A stretch of DNA of 15,943 bases from an uncultured Clostridia bacterium (GCA_947652805.1 CANTEM010000013.1:1-15943), one strand, 5' to 3'; counted from the first letter of the stretch, positions 1-7,005 are shown. Notes: generated from the sequence alone by a model not told the origin. Numbers and translations: made by a program.

Positions 1-94
1 CCTCCGAGTTTTGCTACGCAAAACCCACCTCCCCTTACACAGGGGAGGCTTGGATAGGTTTTAGGTTTTGGCTTCCTTTACGCATGGGGAGGCT
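1..94. repeat. Truncated/degenerate end of the dispersed palindromic repeat (copy A)
   Basis: Positions 1-51 hold the right half of the repeat family seen again at 4438, 9681 and 12652: a small hairpin GTTTTGCTACGCAAAAC (8-24) followed by a G/C-rich hairpin CCTCCCCTtacacAGGGGAGG and CTT. A second, poorer hairpin with the same motif (TTCCTTTACGCATGGGGAGGCTT) follows at about 71-94. The copy starts before the window, so its left half is not visible. There is no clear T-tract after either hairpin. Positions 95-202 contain no gene or clear signal that I can support. Confidence 0.6.
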
Positions 95-202
95 TGGACT
101 GGGTAAAAATTTGCGCTATGTCACCACCTTGGGAAAATTGTTGTGCAAACTCCGCATAAGGGAGATTTGGATTTGCGGGGGCTATTTTTTATTAAAAAAT
201 AA

Positions 203-234
203 TTGCATTTTTATTCGGTTTGTGTTATTATAAT
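203..234 (+). promoter_or_regulatory. Probable sigma-A promoter of the SRP RNA
   Basis: A -35 element TTGCAT (203-208) lies 17 bp from TATTAT (226-231), which overlaps a perfect TATAAT (229-234). Either -10 would start transcription at about 238-242. That is some 20 nt ahead of the terminal stem of the SRP RNA, so a short 5' extension would have to be trimmed. The extension holds a small hairpin CCTGCC-ACAG-GGCAGG (239-254). Confidence 0.6.
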
Positions 235-259
235 ACTACCTGCCACAGGGCAGGAATAA

Positions 260-575
260 AATACGAGCCTCGGAGAAAGGCCATACCAGCCGGGGGAGTA
301 GCGGACCCTTGCACCTGAAATCCGCTATACGCAGGGGTGGCATCCTGTTAGGAGGGCTGATCTTTTACGGTCTGTATCATACTTTTTCTGTGTTGAGGGA
401 CGGGTCCCGGCGCAATCGGCGGCTGCGAACCATGTCAGGTGGGGAACCAAGCAGCATTAAGCAGTTTACCCGATGTGCCGCCGGGGTGCCTGTCCTGAGC
501 AGTCAGTATGATGTCGCGCAGAAGGTCTTTCCGAATTACAGGTGTATGGCCTTTCTCTGAGGCTCGTATTATTTT
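260..575 (+). ncRNA. ffs: Signal recognition particle RNA, large bacterial (Bacillus/Clostridium) type
   Basis: This is the RNA scaffold of the signal recognition particle, which binds Ffh and targets nascent membrane and secreted proteins. The two ends pair: AATACGAGCCTCGGAGAAAG at 259-278 is complementary to CTTTCTCTGAGGCTCGTATT at 551-570, with one G-U pair. The SRP Alu-domain core is recognisable at about 289-330 (GGGGGAGTAGCGGACCC, then CACCTGAAATCCGCT). The conserved Ffh-binding hairpin (domain IV) is at about 430-475: GTCAGGTGGGGAACCAAGCAGC, with a GGAA tetraloop at 443-446 closed by GG/CC and the asymmetric AGCA side. The length of about 310 nt fits the large Firmicutes type rather than the 114-nt E. 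coli 4.5S type. It sits directly upstream of dnaX, as in many Firmicutes. The ends are inferred from pairing and could be off by several bases; the long terminal stem followed by ATTATTTTT may also end transcription. The open frames across this region are not genes. Confidence 0.93.
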
Positions 576-618
576 TCGAAGAATACCATGTAATTTTACA
601 GAAAGGTATGGGAATACA

Positions 619-2181
619 ATGCATCAGGCTTTATACCGAAAATACCGGCCCGTCACCTTTGACGATGTTTACGGACAGCAGCATATCACAGATGTACTCC
701 GGTATGAGGTGGAGCACGGCAGCGTATCCCATGCCTATCTTTTTTGCGGATCCAGAGGCACAGGCAAAACCACCTGCGCAAAAATCCTTGCCCGGGCGGT
801 GAACTGTGAAGCGCCAAAGAACGGAAGTCCCTGCGGACAGTGCGCTGCCTGCCGGGAAATCGCAGCCGGCACTGCTACCGATGTAATAGAAATGGACGCC
901 GCTTCCAACAACGGCGTAGATGCGATCCGTCAAATCTGTGACGAAGTATCCTATACCCCCGCAATGCTGAAACGGAAGGTGTACATCATCGACGAGGTAC
1001 ACATGCTCTCACAGGGCGCTTTCAATGCATTGCTGAAAACCATAGAAGAACCGCCGGAGCATGTGGTATTTATCCTTGCCACCACTGAGCTGCAAAAGCT
1101 CCCGGCGACGATTATATCCCGCTGTCAGCGGTTTGACTTTCACCGGATCGACATAAAGGTGATCGCCCGGCGGCTTGCTTATATCGCCGAGCAGGAAAAT
1201 ATGACCCTGTCTGCGGATGCAGGGGTCCTGCTGGCACGGCAGGCGCAGGGCGGTATGCGGGACGCCATCGGTCTTATGGAGCTGTGCGGCGCAGGCGGTG
1301 CGGACATCACTGCCGATCAGGTCAGAGAGCTGCTGGGGCTGTCCGGATATGACGCTGCTGCAAAAGCACTGACCTATGTGGCACAGGAAGATATCGGCGC
1401 TTTGTTCGGTATCGTATCCGAGGTTGTAGCCTCTGCAAAGGATATTTCTGTTTACTGGCAGGAACTGCTCTCCTTTGTCCGGGATATGCTTATCTGCAAA
1501 TACGCGCCGGACCCGGCGGCATATTTGGATTTGACTGCCCAGGAACTGGAAATCCTCACCGGGACGACAGAACAATTTACAATGCCCCGACTCATTCATA
1601 TATGCAGTCTGCTGGACGACGGGGCGGCAAAAATGGCGCGCACCCCGGCAACCAAACGGATGACGGCGGAACTTGCACTTTTGAAAATGTGCAAACCCCA
1701 GCTGGATGTTACGCCCGAGGCAATGGCTGCAAGAATTTCCGCATTGGAAGATAAACTGGCGCTGATAGATATGGGCGCGTCTGTCCCGAAACCGGTGCCG
1801 GAGCCTGTAAAGGAAGAACCAATTGTGAAACCCAATGCCGAACTGCCGAAAAAGGAAAGCGTACCTTCGACAAAGGACAGCGGATCGGAAAAAGTGCGTG
1901 ATATCAGCGAAGCTCTCTCCCGGCTGGATGACGGACACAAGGCACTTGCCGGCTTTCTTGCCGGTGCGGATGTCCGCACCTCTGCCGACGGGAAAACACT
2001 TTATATATTTGCAGACGGTTTTGCAGCGTCCCTGCTGGGGCAGGCAGACGCGAAGGAAGCGGTCGCGGGCGCTTTTGCATTGGCAAAAATCACAGACGGA
2101 AAAGCAAGCGTTGTCGTGGAAGTGAAGCCCGCAGGATCCAAAGAAGGGGATCCTGCAGACGAAATCGGAAAACTGCTTTAA
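619..2181 (+). CDS. dnaX: DNA polymerase III subunit gamma/tau
   Basis: This is the clamp-loader ATPase of the replicative polymerase; it opens the beta clamp and, through the tau C-terminus, couples polymerase to helicase. The protein has 520 residues (B. subtilis DnaX has 563). The AAA+ domain shows Walker A GSRGTGKT (44-51), the zinc-binding cysteines C63, C72, C75 and C78, Walker B IIDEVH (123-128), and the SRC sensor/finger motif (167-169). The middle holds the collar region, then a Pro/Glu/Lys-rich linker (about 395-425) and a compact C-terminal tau-like domain. The frame is open further upstream to 508, but that part overlaps the SRP RNA; ATG 619 has an upstream GAAAGG and begins with the family-typical MHQALYRKYRP, so it is chosen. 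It is the first gene of dnaX-ybaB-recR. One G AAA AAG run (1848-1854) in the linker resembles a slippery site only weakly. Confidence 0.97.
   Translation: MHQALYRKYRPVTFDDVYGQQHITDVLRYEVEHGSVSHAYLFCGSRGTGKTTCAKILARAVNCEAPKNGSPCGQCAACREIAAGTATDVIEMDAASNNGVDAIRQICDEVSYTPAMLKRKVYIIDEVHMLSQGAFNALLKTIEEPPEHVVFILATTELQKLPATIISRCQRFDFHRIDIKVIARRLAYIAEQENMTLSADAGVLLARQAQGGMRDAIGLMELCGAGGADITADQVRELLGLSGYDAAAKALTYVAQEDIGALFGIVSEVVASAKDISVYWQELLSFVRDMLICKYAPDPAAYLDLTAQELEILTGTTEQFTMPRLIHICSLLDDGAAKMARTPATKRMTAELALLKMCKPQLDVTPEAMAARISALEDKLALIDMGASVPKPVPEPVKEEPIVKPNAELPKKESVPSTKDSGSEKVRDISEALSRLDDGHKALAGFLAGADVRTSADGKTLYIFADGFAASLLGQADAKEAVAGAFALAKITDGKASVVVEVKPAGSKEGDPADEIGKLL
2131..2156 (+). other. 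Perfect 9-bp hairpin inside the 3' end of dnaX
   Basis: GCAGGATCC (2131-2139) and GGATCCTGC (2148-2156) form a perfect inverted repeat with an 8-nt loop, 25 nt before the dnaX stop codon. No T-tract follows, so it is not a Rho-independent terminator. It could affect mRNA processing or coupling between dnaX and ybaB, or be chance. Confidence 0.5.
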
Positions 2182-2207
2182 GAGATTATATAACGGAGGA
2201 ATCAATT

Positions 2208-2564
2208 ATGAAAGCAAGACTTCCCCAGGGACGGGGCGGCGGCATGGGCAATATGCAGGACATGCTGAAGCAGGCGCAGAAAATGCAGGAGGATATGGCA
2301 GCCCTCCAGGAAGAACTGGATGAAAAGGAATACGATATCAGCGCAGGCGGTGGCGCTGTCAAAGTGAAAATCAACGGCAAACTGGAAGTCAGCGGATTGG
2401 AAATCAGTCCGGAAATCGTAGACCCGGACGATATCGAAACCTTGCAGGATATCCTGACTGCCGCAATCAATGAAGCAATCAAAACCGTGTCCGATACAAA
2501 CAATGCGGAAATGGGGAAGGTCACCGGTCCCTTGAGCGGTATGGGACTGCCGGGAATGCTCTGA
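2208..2564 (+). CDS. ybaB: YbaB/EbfC family nucleoid-associated protein
   Basis: This is a small DNA-binding protein of the YbaB/EbfC family (YaaK in Bacillus). Members form dimers that bind DNA with little specificity and associate with the nucleoid; a link to recombination with RecR has been suggested from synteny. The protein has 118 residues, a little longer than the usual 100-110 because of a Gly-rich N-terminus (RGGGMGNM). The alpha-helix MQDMLKQAQKMQEDMAALQE, the central KVKINGKLEVSGLEI strand region and the Gly/Met-rich C-terminus are typical. ATG 2208 follows an ACGGAGGA ribosome binding site with good spacing. The gene starts 26 nt after dnaX and ends one base before recR, so the three genes are almost certainly co-transcribed. 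Confidence 0.94.
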   Translation: MKARLPQGRGGGMGNMQDMLKQAQKMQEDMAALQEELDEKEYDISAGGGAVKVKINGKLEVSGLEISPEIVDPDDIETLQDILTAAINEAIKTVSDTNNAEMGKVTGPLSGMGLPGML

Positions 2565-2565
2565 T

Positions 2566-3183
2566 ATGGCGGTCTATCCAGAACAGATCGAACGGCTGTG
2601 CGACATGTTCCGGCGGCTGGACGGTATCGGACGGAAAACCGCTATGCGTCTGACCCTGAGCGTGCTGGATCTGCCGACGGAGGAGGTGCAGGCGTTTTCC
2701 GATGCGCTCATGGCGGCGAAAACGGAGGTTGGATTCTGCAAATGCTGCCAGAACATTTCTTCTACAGAGCTTTGTCCTGTGTGCGCCGCATCGAACCGGG
2801 ACAAAAGTATTATCTGCGTGGTAGAAGATTTCCGTGCGGCAATCGCGCTGGAAAAAATGAATGAATACAATGGACTGTATCATGTGCTCCACGGTGTAAT
2901 CTCCCCTATGAAAGGGATCGGACCGGAAAAGCTGAAAATCCGGGAACTGATCTCCCGGCTGGACGGCAGCGTGGCGGAAGTGATTCTTGCCACCAATCCT
3001 ACCCCCGAAGGAGAAACCACAGCAATGTATCTGTCAAGGCTGATCGCCCCCCTCGGCGTGCGGGTAAGCCGGATCGCCAACGGTATGCCGGTAGGCGGGG
3101 ATTTGGAATATGCAGACGAAATCACCCTGCGGCGCGCCATTGAAGGCCGCTACAGCATGAATCATACGGCAAACGCAAATTAA
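2566..3183 (+). CDS. recR: Recombination mediator protein RecR
   Basis: RecR works with RecO (and RecF) to load RecA on SSB-coated single-stranded DNA during gap repair. The protein has 205 residues (typical is about 198-200). It shows an N-terminal helix-hairpin-helix (LDGIGRKTAMRL, 18-29), a C4 zinc finger (C58-x2-C61, C70-x2-C73), a Toprim domain from about 82 (IICVVED; ATNPTPEGE at 142-150), and the C-terminal Walker-B-like region with the conserved GMPVGGDLEYADE (173-185). The start ATG lies one base after the ybaB stop, so translation is probably coupled; the ribosome binding site is weak (GGGA within the ybaB end). The last residues (MNHTANAN) are an unconserved tail. Confidence 0.97.
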   Translation: MAVYPEQIERLCDMFRRLDGIGRKTAMRLTLSVLDLPTEEVQAFSDALMAAKTEVGFCKCCQNISSTELCPVCAASNRDKSIICVVEDFRAAIALEKMNEYNGLYHVLHGVISPMKGIGPEKLKIRELISRLDGSVAEVILATNPTPEGETTAMYLSRLIAPLGVRVSRIANGMPVGGDLEYADEITLRRAIEGRYSMNHTANAN

Positions 3184-3208
3184 ATATACATACGGAAGGA
3201 TGAAACCA

Positions 3209-4420
3209 ATGGCAAAAATCGAAATGAAAACGCCTCTTGTGGAGATGGACGGAGACGAAATGACCCGCGTGATCTGGCAGATGATCAAGGATATTTTGAT
3301 CTGCCCCCACGTAGAGCTGAAAAGCGAATACTACGACCTGGGTCTGGTTTGCAGAAACGATACCGACGATCAGGTTACCATCGACGCAGCAGAGGCAACA
3401 AAACAATACGGCGTTGCAGTCAAATGCGCAACCATTACACCCAACGCAGCCCGTATGCCGGAATATAACTTGAAAGAAATGTGGAAAAGTCCCAACGGAA
3501 CGATCCGCGCAATTCTGGACGGCACAGTATTCCGCGCGCCGATTCTTGCCCGGGGCATCAATCCCTACATACCTTCATGGACGAAACCGATCACCATTGC
3601 CCGTCACGCATACGGCGACGTATACAAAAATACGGAAATGCAGGTTCCGGCGGGAAGCCGCTGCGAGCTTGTCTGCACAGACGCCAAAGGCAACGAGACC
3701 CGGCAGCTGATCCATTCTTTTGATGGCGACGGTGTAATTCAAGGCATGCACAACACAGACCGTTCCATTGCAAGCTTTGCGCGCAGCTGCTTCAACTACG
3801 CATTGGATACCAAGCAGGATCTGTGGTTTGCTACCAAAGACACCATTTCCAAAAAATACGATCATCGGTTCAAGGATATTTTTGCAGAAATCTTTGAAGC
3901 AGAATATAAAGAGAAGTTTGACGCGCTGGGTATCGAATACTTCTACACCCTCATTGACGACGCAGTATCCCGTGTAGTCCGTAGCAGTGGCGGATACATC
4001 TGGGCATGCAAAAACTATGACGGAGATGTAATGAGCGATATGGTTGCCACTGCCTACGGCAGCCTTGGCATGATGACCAGCGTTCTGGTTTCCCCGGACG
4101 GTGCATATGAGTATGAAGCAGCCCATGGTACTGTGCAGCGCCACTACTACAAGCATCTGAAGGGCGAAAAAACCTCCACCAACAGCGTAGCCACTATTTT
4201 CGCATGGTCCGGCGCACTGCGCAAGCGGGGCGAACTGGATGGTCTGCCGGAGCTGTGCAACTATGCGGACATGCTGGAGAAGGCAACCATCGACACTATC
4301 GAGGACGGTGTAATGACAGGGGATCTGTTTATTCTGTCCGATTTGGAAAACAAGCGCAAGGTAGATACAGAAGAATTTTTGCAGGAAATCGGCAAGCGAC
4401 TGGATGCCCTTTTGGGATAA
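3209..4420 (+). CDS. icd: NADP-dependent isocitrate dehydrogenase, eukaryotic-type (homodimeric type II)
   Basis: This enzyme oxidises isocitrate to 2-oxoglutarate with NADP+, supplying carbon for glutamate and reducing power in the cytosol. The 403-residue protein matches the eukaryote-like IDH subfamily rather than the E. coli Icd type. It has the substrate arginines R100, R109 and R132 at the same numbers as in human IDH1, plus Y139 and K210. The metal aspartates are D250, D273 and D277 in the signature NYDGDVMSD (269-277), followed by YGSLGMMTS. R311-H312 after EAAHGTVQ correspond to the human R314-H315 pair that reads the 2'-phosphate of NADP. An ATG at 3200 is also in frame, but the GGAAGGA Shine-Dalgarno covers 3194-3200, so the start at 3209 is preferred. 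It begins 25 nt after recR and may be transcribed with it. Confidence 0.95.
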   Translation: MAKIEMKTPLVEMDGDEMTRVIWQMIKDILICPHVELKSEYYDLGLVCRNDTDDQVTIDAAEATKQYGVAVKCATITPNAARMPEYNLKEMWKSPNGTIRAILDGTVFRAPILARGINPYIPSWTKPITIARHAYGDVYKNTEMQVPAGSRCELVCTDAKGNETRQLIHSFDGDGVIQGMHNTDRSIASFARSCFNYALDTKQDLWFATKDTISKKYDHRFKDIFAEIFEAEYKEKFDALGIEYFYTLIDDAVSRVVRSSGGYIWACKNYDGDVMSDMVATAYGSLGMMTSVLVSPDGAYEYEAAHGTVQRHYYKHLKGEKTSTNSVATIFAWSGALRKRGELDGLPELCNYADMLEKATIDTIEDGVMTGDLFILSDLENKRKVDTEEFLQEIGKRLDALLG

Positions 4421-4437
4421 GACTTTCCACAAAACCT

Positions 4438-4586
4438 AAGCCCCCCTTGTGTAAAGGGGGGCCGACGCAGTCGGTGGGGGGATTGTCTCGCTGTACTGCC
4501 GATTATTTGAAGATTATTTAAAATGATAGTATAACAATCCCTCAGTCGCTACGCGCCAGCTCCCTTTACACAAGGGAGCCTTTTTT
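4438..4586. repeat. Dispersed palindromic repeat, well-formed copy B
   Basis: This sits between the convergent ends of icd and the AraC-type gene. The layout is: left hairpin CCCCCCTTgtgtaAAGGGGGG (4441-4461); small hairpin CGACGCAGTCG (4463-4473); GGGGGATTGT (4477-4486); ACTGCCGATTATTTG (4495 on); ACAATCCCTC (4534-4543), which pairs with GGGGGATTGT; a small variable segment; and right hairpin CTCCCTTtacacAAGGGAG (4560-4578) with TTTTTT. The two outer hairpins are inverted copies of each other. The middle matches copies D and E closely, the ACTGCCGATT block being shared by all three. Confidence 0.85.
4560..4586 (+). terminator. Rho-independent terminator for icd (right arm of repeat copy B)
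   Basis: The perfect stem CTCCCTT/AAGGGAG (4560-4566 and 4572-4578) has a 5-nt loop TACAC, followed by CC and six T. It faces plus-strand transcription coming from icd. On the opposite strand, the left hairpin of the repeat (4441-4461) followed by CTTAGGTTTT may end the AraC-type transcript, though its T-tract is weaker. Confidence 0.8.
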
Positions 4587-4606
4587 ATTTGGAGGGATTC
4601 GCCTCA

Positions 4607-5386
4607 TCACTTTCCGCGATACGCTTTTATATATGCCCGGGGAGACATCCCGTATTTTTCTTTAAATATTTTGGAAAACTGATAAATATCGGAATATCCG
4701 GCAGACACAGCTGCAACCGTAGGCGTGCCGCCATAATCAATCATGATTTCCGCCGCCTTTTTCAGCCGGAGATCCAGCAAATATTCCCGCGGAGAAACGC
4801 CAACCTGCCGCCTGAAAAGGGCGGAAAAATAACTCCGGTTCAGGTTCAGCCGCTTGGCGATCTCTTCCACTGTAATACTGCGCATGTATTCCGTGTCCAT
4901 ATAATTGATTGCCTTCTGTATGTATTCTGACCCTTTTGCAGGCGACTGCTCCGTTTCCAGCATCGCGCCCACAAACTGCCAGAGCATGCCGCTTAAAAAT
5001 GCACATTTTCCCGTCTCGTACTGTTCACACTGCTTCATTTTTTCAAAAATTCTGCCCGCCCCCGGACATCTTACAACAGGCGCAAGCTTTACCGGTAATT
5101 CCCCCTCGCAGGTAAACCCAATCCAGATGTACTCCCATGGATTTTCCCGGTCCGCCGAATAAATCGTTTCAAGACTGGGCGGAATGACAAATATCTCCCC
5201 CGGCTGCACCGGATATTCCCGTCCCTCTCTGTACAGGATTCCGCATCCGGACTTTACATAATGCAGAAGCCAATGCCCCCGCACCGCCGGACCGTATGTG
5301 TGTCCGGGACAGCAGTCCTCATACCCGAACTGCACCGGATTCAGCCCGCCGTATTTTCTGTTCACGATCAATTCCGCGTGATGCAT
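4607..5386 (-). CDS. AraC-family transcriptional regulator, probable activator of melA
   Basis: This is a 259-residue AraC/XylS-type regulator. The N-terminal half (about 10-95) is a cupin-like sugar-sensing domain: HWLLHYVKSGCG, then YPVQPGEIFVIPP (58-70) and YIWIGF. The C-terminal domain has two helix-turn-helix units: ITVEEIAKRLNLNRSYFSALF (171-191) and TPTVAAVSAGYSDIYQFSKIFK (221-242), ending with the family signature YGMSPRAYIKAYR. It is divergent from melA across 126 bp, which is the usual arrangement for a regulator that activates its neighbour in response to an alpha-galactoside such as melibiose or raffinose. The inducer is inferred from context only. ATG 5386 has GGGGAG upstream at good spacing. 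It looks like MsmR/RafR-type regulators, but the sequence alone does not fix an orthologue. Confidence 0.9.
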   Translation of the reverse strand: MHHAELIVNRKYGGLNPVQFGYEDCCPGHTYGPAVRGHWLLHYVKSGCGILYREGREYPVQPGEIFVIPPSLETIYSADRENPWEYIWIGFTCEGELPVKLAPVVRCPGAGRIFEKMKQCEQYETGKCAFLSGMLWQFVGAMLETEQSPAKGSEYIQKAINYMDTEYMRSITVEEIAKRLNLNRSYFSALFRRQVGVSPREYLLDLRLKKAAEIMIDYGGTPTVAAVSAGYSDIYQFSKIFKEKYGMSPRAYIKAYRGK

Positions 5387-5414
5387 ACGTCTCTCTCCCC
5401 TTTTTTGATACTAT

Positions 5415-5444
5415 ATTATATAACAAAACAACAAGTAAATGCAA
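5415..5444 (-). promoter_or_regulatory. Probable sigma-A promoter of the AraC-type gene
   Basis: Read on the minus strand: TTGCAT (plus 5439-5444), 18 bp, TATAAT (plus 5415-5420). It lies about 30 bp before the start codon. It overlaps the region upstream of the melA -35 box, so binding of the regulator there could also affect its own transcription. Confidence 0.6.
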
Positions 5445-5454
5445 CAAAAATCCA

Positions 5455-5483
5455 TTGAAATAGGCGGAGTGTTTTTTTATACT
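5455..5483 (+). promoter_or_regulatory. Sigma-A promoter of melA with possible activator half-sites
   Basis: TTGAAA (5455-5460), 17 bp, TATACT (5478-5483), followed by an AAAGGAGG ribosome binding site at 5497-5504. Just upstream are two direct CAACAA repeats (5429-5434 and 5442-5447, 13 bp apart), the second ending 7 bp before the -35 box. Direct repeats in this position are where AraC-type activators commonly bind, but the spacing is shorter than the usual of about 20 bp, so this part is tentative. Confidence 0.6.
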
Positions 5484-5512
5484 GATAACATAAACAAAAG
5501 GAGGCAGAGTCT

Positions 5513-6832
5513 ATGAAGCTCACTTTTCTCGGTGCGGGAAGCACTGTTTTTGCACGAAACGTAATCGGCGACTGTATGTGCTCGGAGGTTCTCCGGGACA
5601 GCGTGTTTGCACTGTATGATATTGACGGGGAACGGCTGGAGCAAAGCCGCGTGATTTTGGAAAAAGTTCGGGAATCCACCGGAGGATTCGGAAAAATTGA
5701 ATGCTATCTCGGAGTGGATCAGCGCAAGGACGCCCTGCGCGGCGCAGACTTTGTTGTGAATGCAATCCAGGTAGGACTTTACGATCCGTGTACGATCATA
5801 GATTTTGAAGTTCCGAAGAAATACGGGCTGCGGCAAACCATCGGCGACACCCTTGGAATCGGCGGTATTATGCGTGCGCTGCGCACGATCCCGGTTATGG
5901 CGGATTTCGCCCGGGATATGGAGGAGGTCTGTCCCGATGCTCTTTTCCTGAACTACACCAATCCTATGGCAATGCTGTCGGGATTCATGCAACTGCACAC
6001 AAATGTAAAAACTGTGGGACTTTGCCACAGTGTGCAGGTTTGCGTATCCTCACTGCTAAATACCCTCGGTATGAACGACCGGCTGGAGGGACACACTTCT
6101 CTGATTGCCGGAATCAATCATATGGCATGGCTGCTGGAGCTGAAAGACAAAGACGGAAAGGATATGTATCCGGAAATCAAAGCAAAGGTTCCTCAGTTTT
6201 TGGAGGATCCGGAATGCTACAACAAGGTACGCATTGACTATATCAAACATTTCGGTTACTATTGCACCGAATCCAGCGAGCACAACGCGGAATACAACAT
6301 GTTCTATATTAAATCCAAATATCCTGAGCTGATCGAGCGGTATAATATTCCCCTGGACGAGTATCCCCGCCGCTGCGTCAATCAGATCAACTACTGGAAA
6401 AAAGAATACGAGGAAATGGTGGCAGGGGGCATCAAGAAGCATGAACGCTCCAATGAATATGCATCTCATATTATGGAATCCATTCTCACAGATACGCCAT
6501 ATCAGATTGGCGGAAACGTGCTGAACAAGGGGCATCTGATTGAAAATCTCCCGGAAAACGCCTGCGTGGAGGTTCCCTGCCTGATAAACGGCACCGGTGT
6601 ACATCCCTGCTATGTAGGTGCGCTTCCTGTACAGTGTGCCGCTATGAATATGCCAAACATCAATGTGCAGCTTCTCACCATTGAAGCTGCCGTAACCGGA
6701 AAGAAGGATCACATTTATCAGGCGGCAATGCTGGATCCTCATACTGGCAGTGAATTGGACATTGATACCATCCGGAAAATGGTGGACGACCTGATCGAAG
6801 CCCACGGCGACTATTTGCCCCAGTATCATTGA
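5513..6832 (+). CDS. melA: Alpha-galactosidase, glycoside hydrolase family 4 (MelA)
   Basis: This is a cytosolic NAD+- and Mn2+-dependent alpha-galactosidase that splits melibiose-type alpha-galactosides by the GH4 oxidation-elimination mechanism. It has 439 residues (E. coli MelA has 451). The N-terminal Rossmann motif is FLGAGSTVFARN (5-16). DTLGIGGIMRALRTIP (112-127), NYTNPMAM (147-154) and GLCHSVQ (169-175) match MelA. C171 and H203 (in GINHMAW) are the expected metal ligands. SSEHNAEY, PLDEYPRRC and the C-terminal HGDYLPQYH are also MelA-like, so this is the alpha-galactosidase subgroup rather than a 6-phospho-glucosidase. No sugar transporter or galactose (Leloir) gene is next to it. 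It is preceded by a good sigma-A promoter and AAAGGAGG, and is divergent from the AraC-type regulator that probably controls it. Confidence 0.94.
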   Translation: MKLTFLGAGSTVFARNVIGDCMCSEVLRDSVFALYDIDGERLEQSRVILEKVRESTGGFGKIECYLGVDQRKDALRGADFVVNAIQVGLYDPCTIIDFEVPKKYGLRQTIGDTLGIGGIMRALRTIPVMADFARDMEEVCPDALFLNYTNPMAMLSGFMQLHTNVKTVGLCHSVQVCVSSLLNTLGMNDRLEGHTSLIAGINHMAWLLELKDKDGKDMYPEIKAKVPQFLEDPECYNKVRIDYIKHFGYYCTESSEHNAEYNMFYIKSKYPELIERYNIPLDEYPRRCVNQINYWKKEYEEMVAGGIKKHERSNEYASHIMESILTDTPYQIGGNVLNKGHLIENLPENACVEVPCLINGTGVHPCYVGALPVQCAAMNMPNINVQLLTIEAAVTGKKDHIYQAAMLDPHTGSELDIDTIRKMVDDLIEAHGDYLPQYH

Positions 6833-6860
6833 GCAGTTCCCACAAGCGAAAAGACCCTCC

Positions 6861-7005
6861 TTATTGGGGAGCCGCAAGCCCAAATTTCAAAAGGCTCCCT
6901 TGTGAGGATCCGCACAGCATAAACTTAAAAGGCCCCCTTTACACAAGGGAGGCTTTTTTTGTTTCTTGTTTGCGCTGCGCGGATCCAACTGGGGAGAGCC
7001 TTTTT
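6861..7005. repeat. Degenerate copy C of the dispersed repeat with a 19-nt inverted repeat around a terminator
   Basis: This lies between the convergent ends of melA and pyk. A central hairpin GGCCCCCTTtacacAAGGGAGGC is followed by seven T. It is flanked by GGATCCGCACAGCATAAAC (6906-6924) and its inverted near-copy GTTTGCGCTGCGCGGATCC (6968-6986), which agree at 16 of 19 positions. Fragments of the same motif occur at 9614 (GAAGCCGCGCAGCGCAAAC) and 12622 (GGAGCCGCATAGCAAAAC). The conserved ACTGCCGATT centre of the full copies is missing here, so this copy is rearranged or decayed. Confidence 0.65.
6928..6960 (+). terminator. Terminator between melA and pyk
   Basis: The hairpin GCCCCCTT/AAGGGAGGC has a TACAC-type loop and one mismatch, followed by TTTTTTT on the plus strand. 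It is preceded by AAAA, giving TTTTAAG on the minus strand. It probably stops melA well and pyk less well. Confidence 0.7.

Noticed and set aside
309..560. Open frame of 83 codons across the SRP RNA
   Set aside because: The DNA is fully explained by the paired SRP RNA; there is no ribosome binding site and no protein family match that I recognise.
508..618. Upstream extension of dnaX by 37 codons
   Set aside because: It overlaps the SRP RNA 3' stem, and the family-typical N-terminus begins at 619 behind a ribosome binding site.
1848..1854. Slippery-like G AAA AAG in dnaX for a programmed -1 frameshift to gamma
   Set aside because: It lacks the A AAA AAG heptamer and shows no clear upstream Shine-Dalgarno or strong downstream stem; the -1 frame does stop soon after, but that alone is not evidence.
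1009..2205. Long minus-strand frame (398 codons) opposite dnaX
   Set aside because: It is a shadow of dnaX codon use: Cys-rich and low complexity, with no start signal or recognisable domain.
3575..4432. Minus-strand frame (285 codons) opposite icd
   Set aside because: It is antisense to a fully conserved icd and has no domain or promoter.
5429..5447. CAACAA repeats as a firm AraC-type operator
   Set aside because: Only six bases, A/C-rich and 13 bp apart; kept as a remark under the melA promoter rather than as a feature of its own.
6056..6883. Minus-strand frame (275 codons) opposite melA
   Set aside because: It is antisense to a conserved gene and its start lies within the degenerate repeat; there is no family match.
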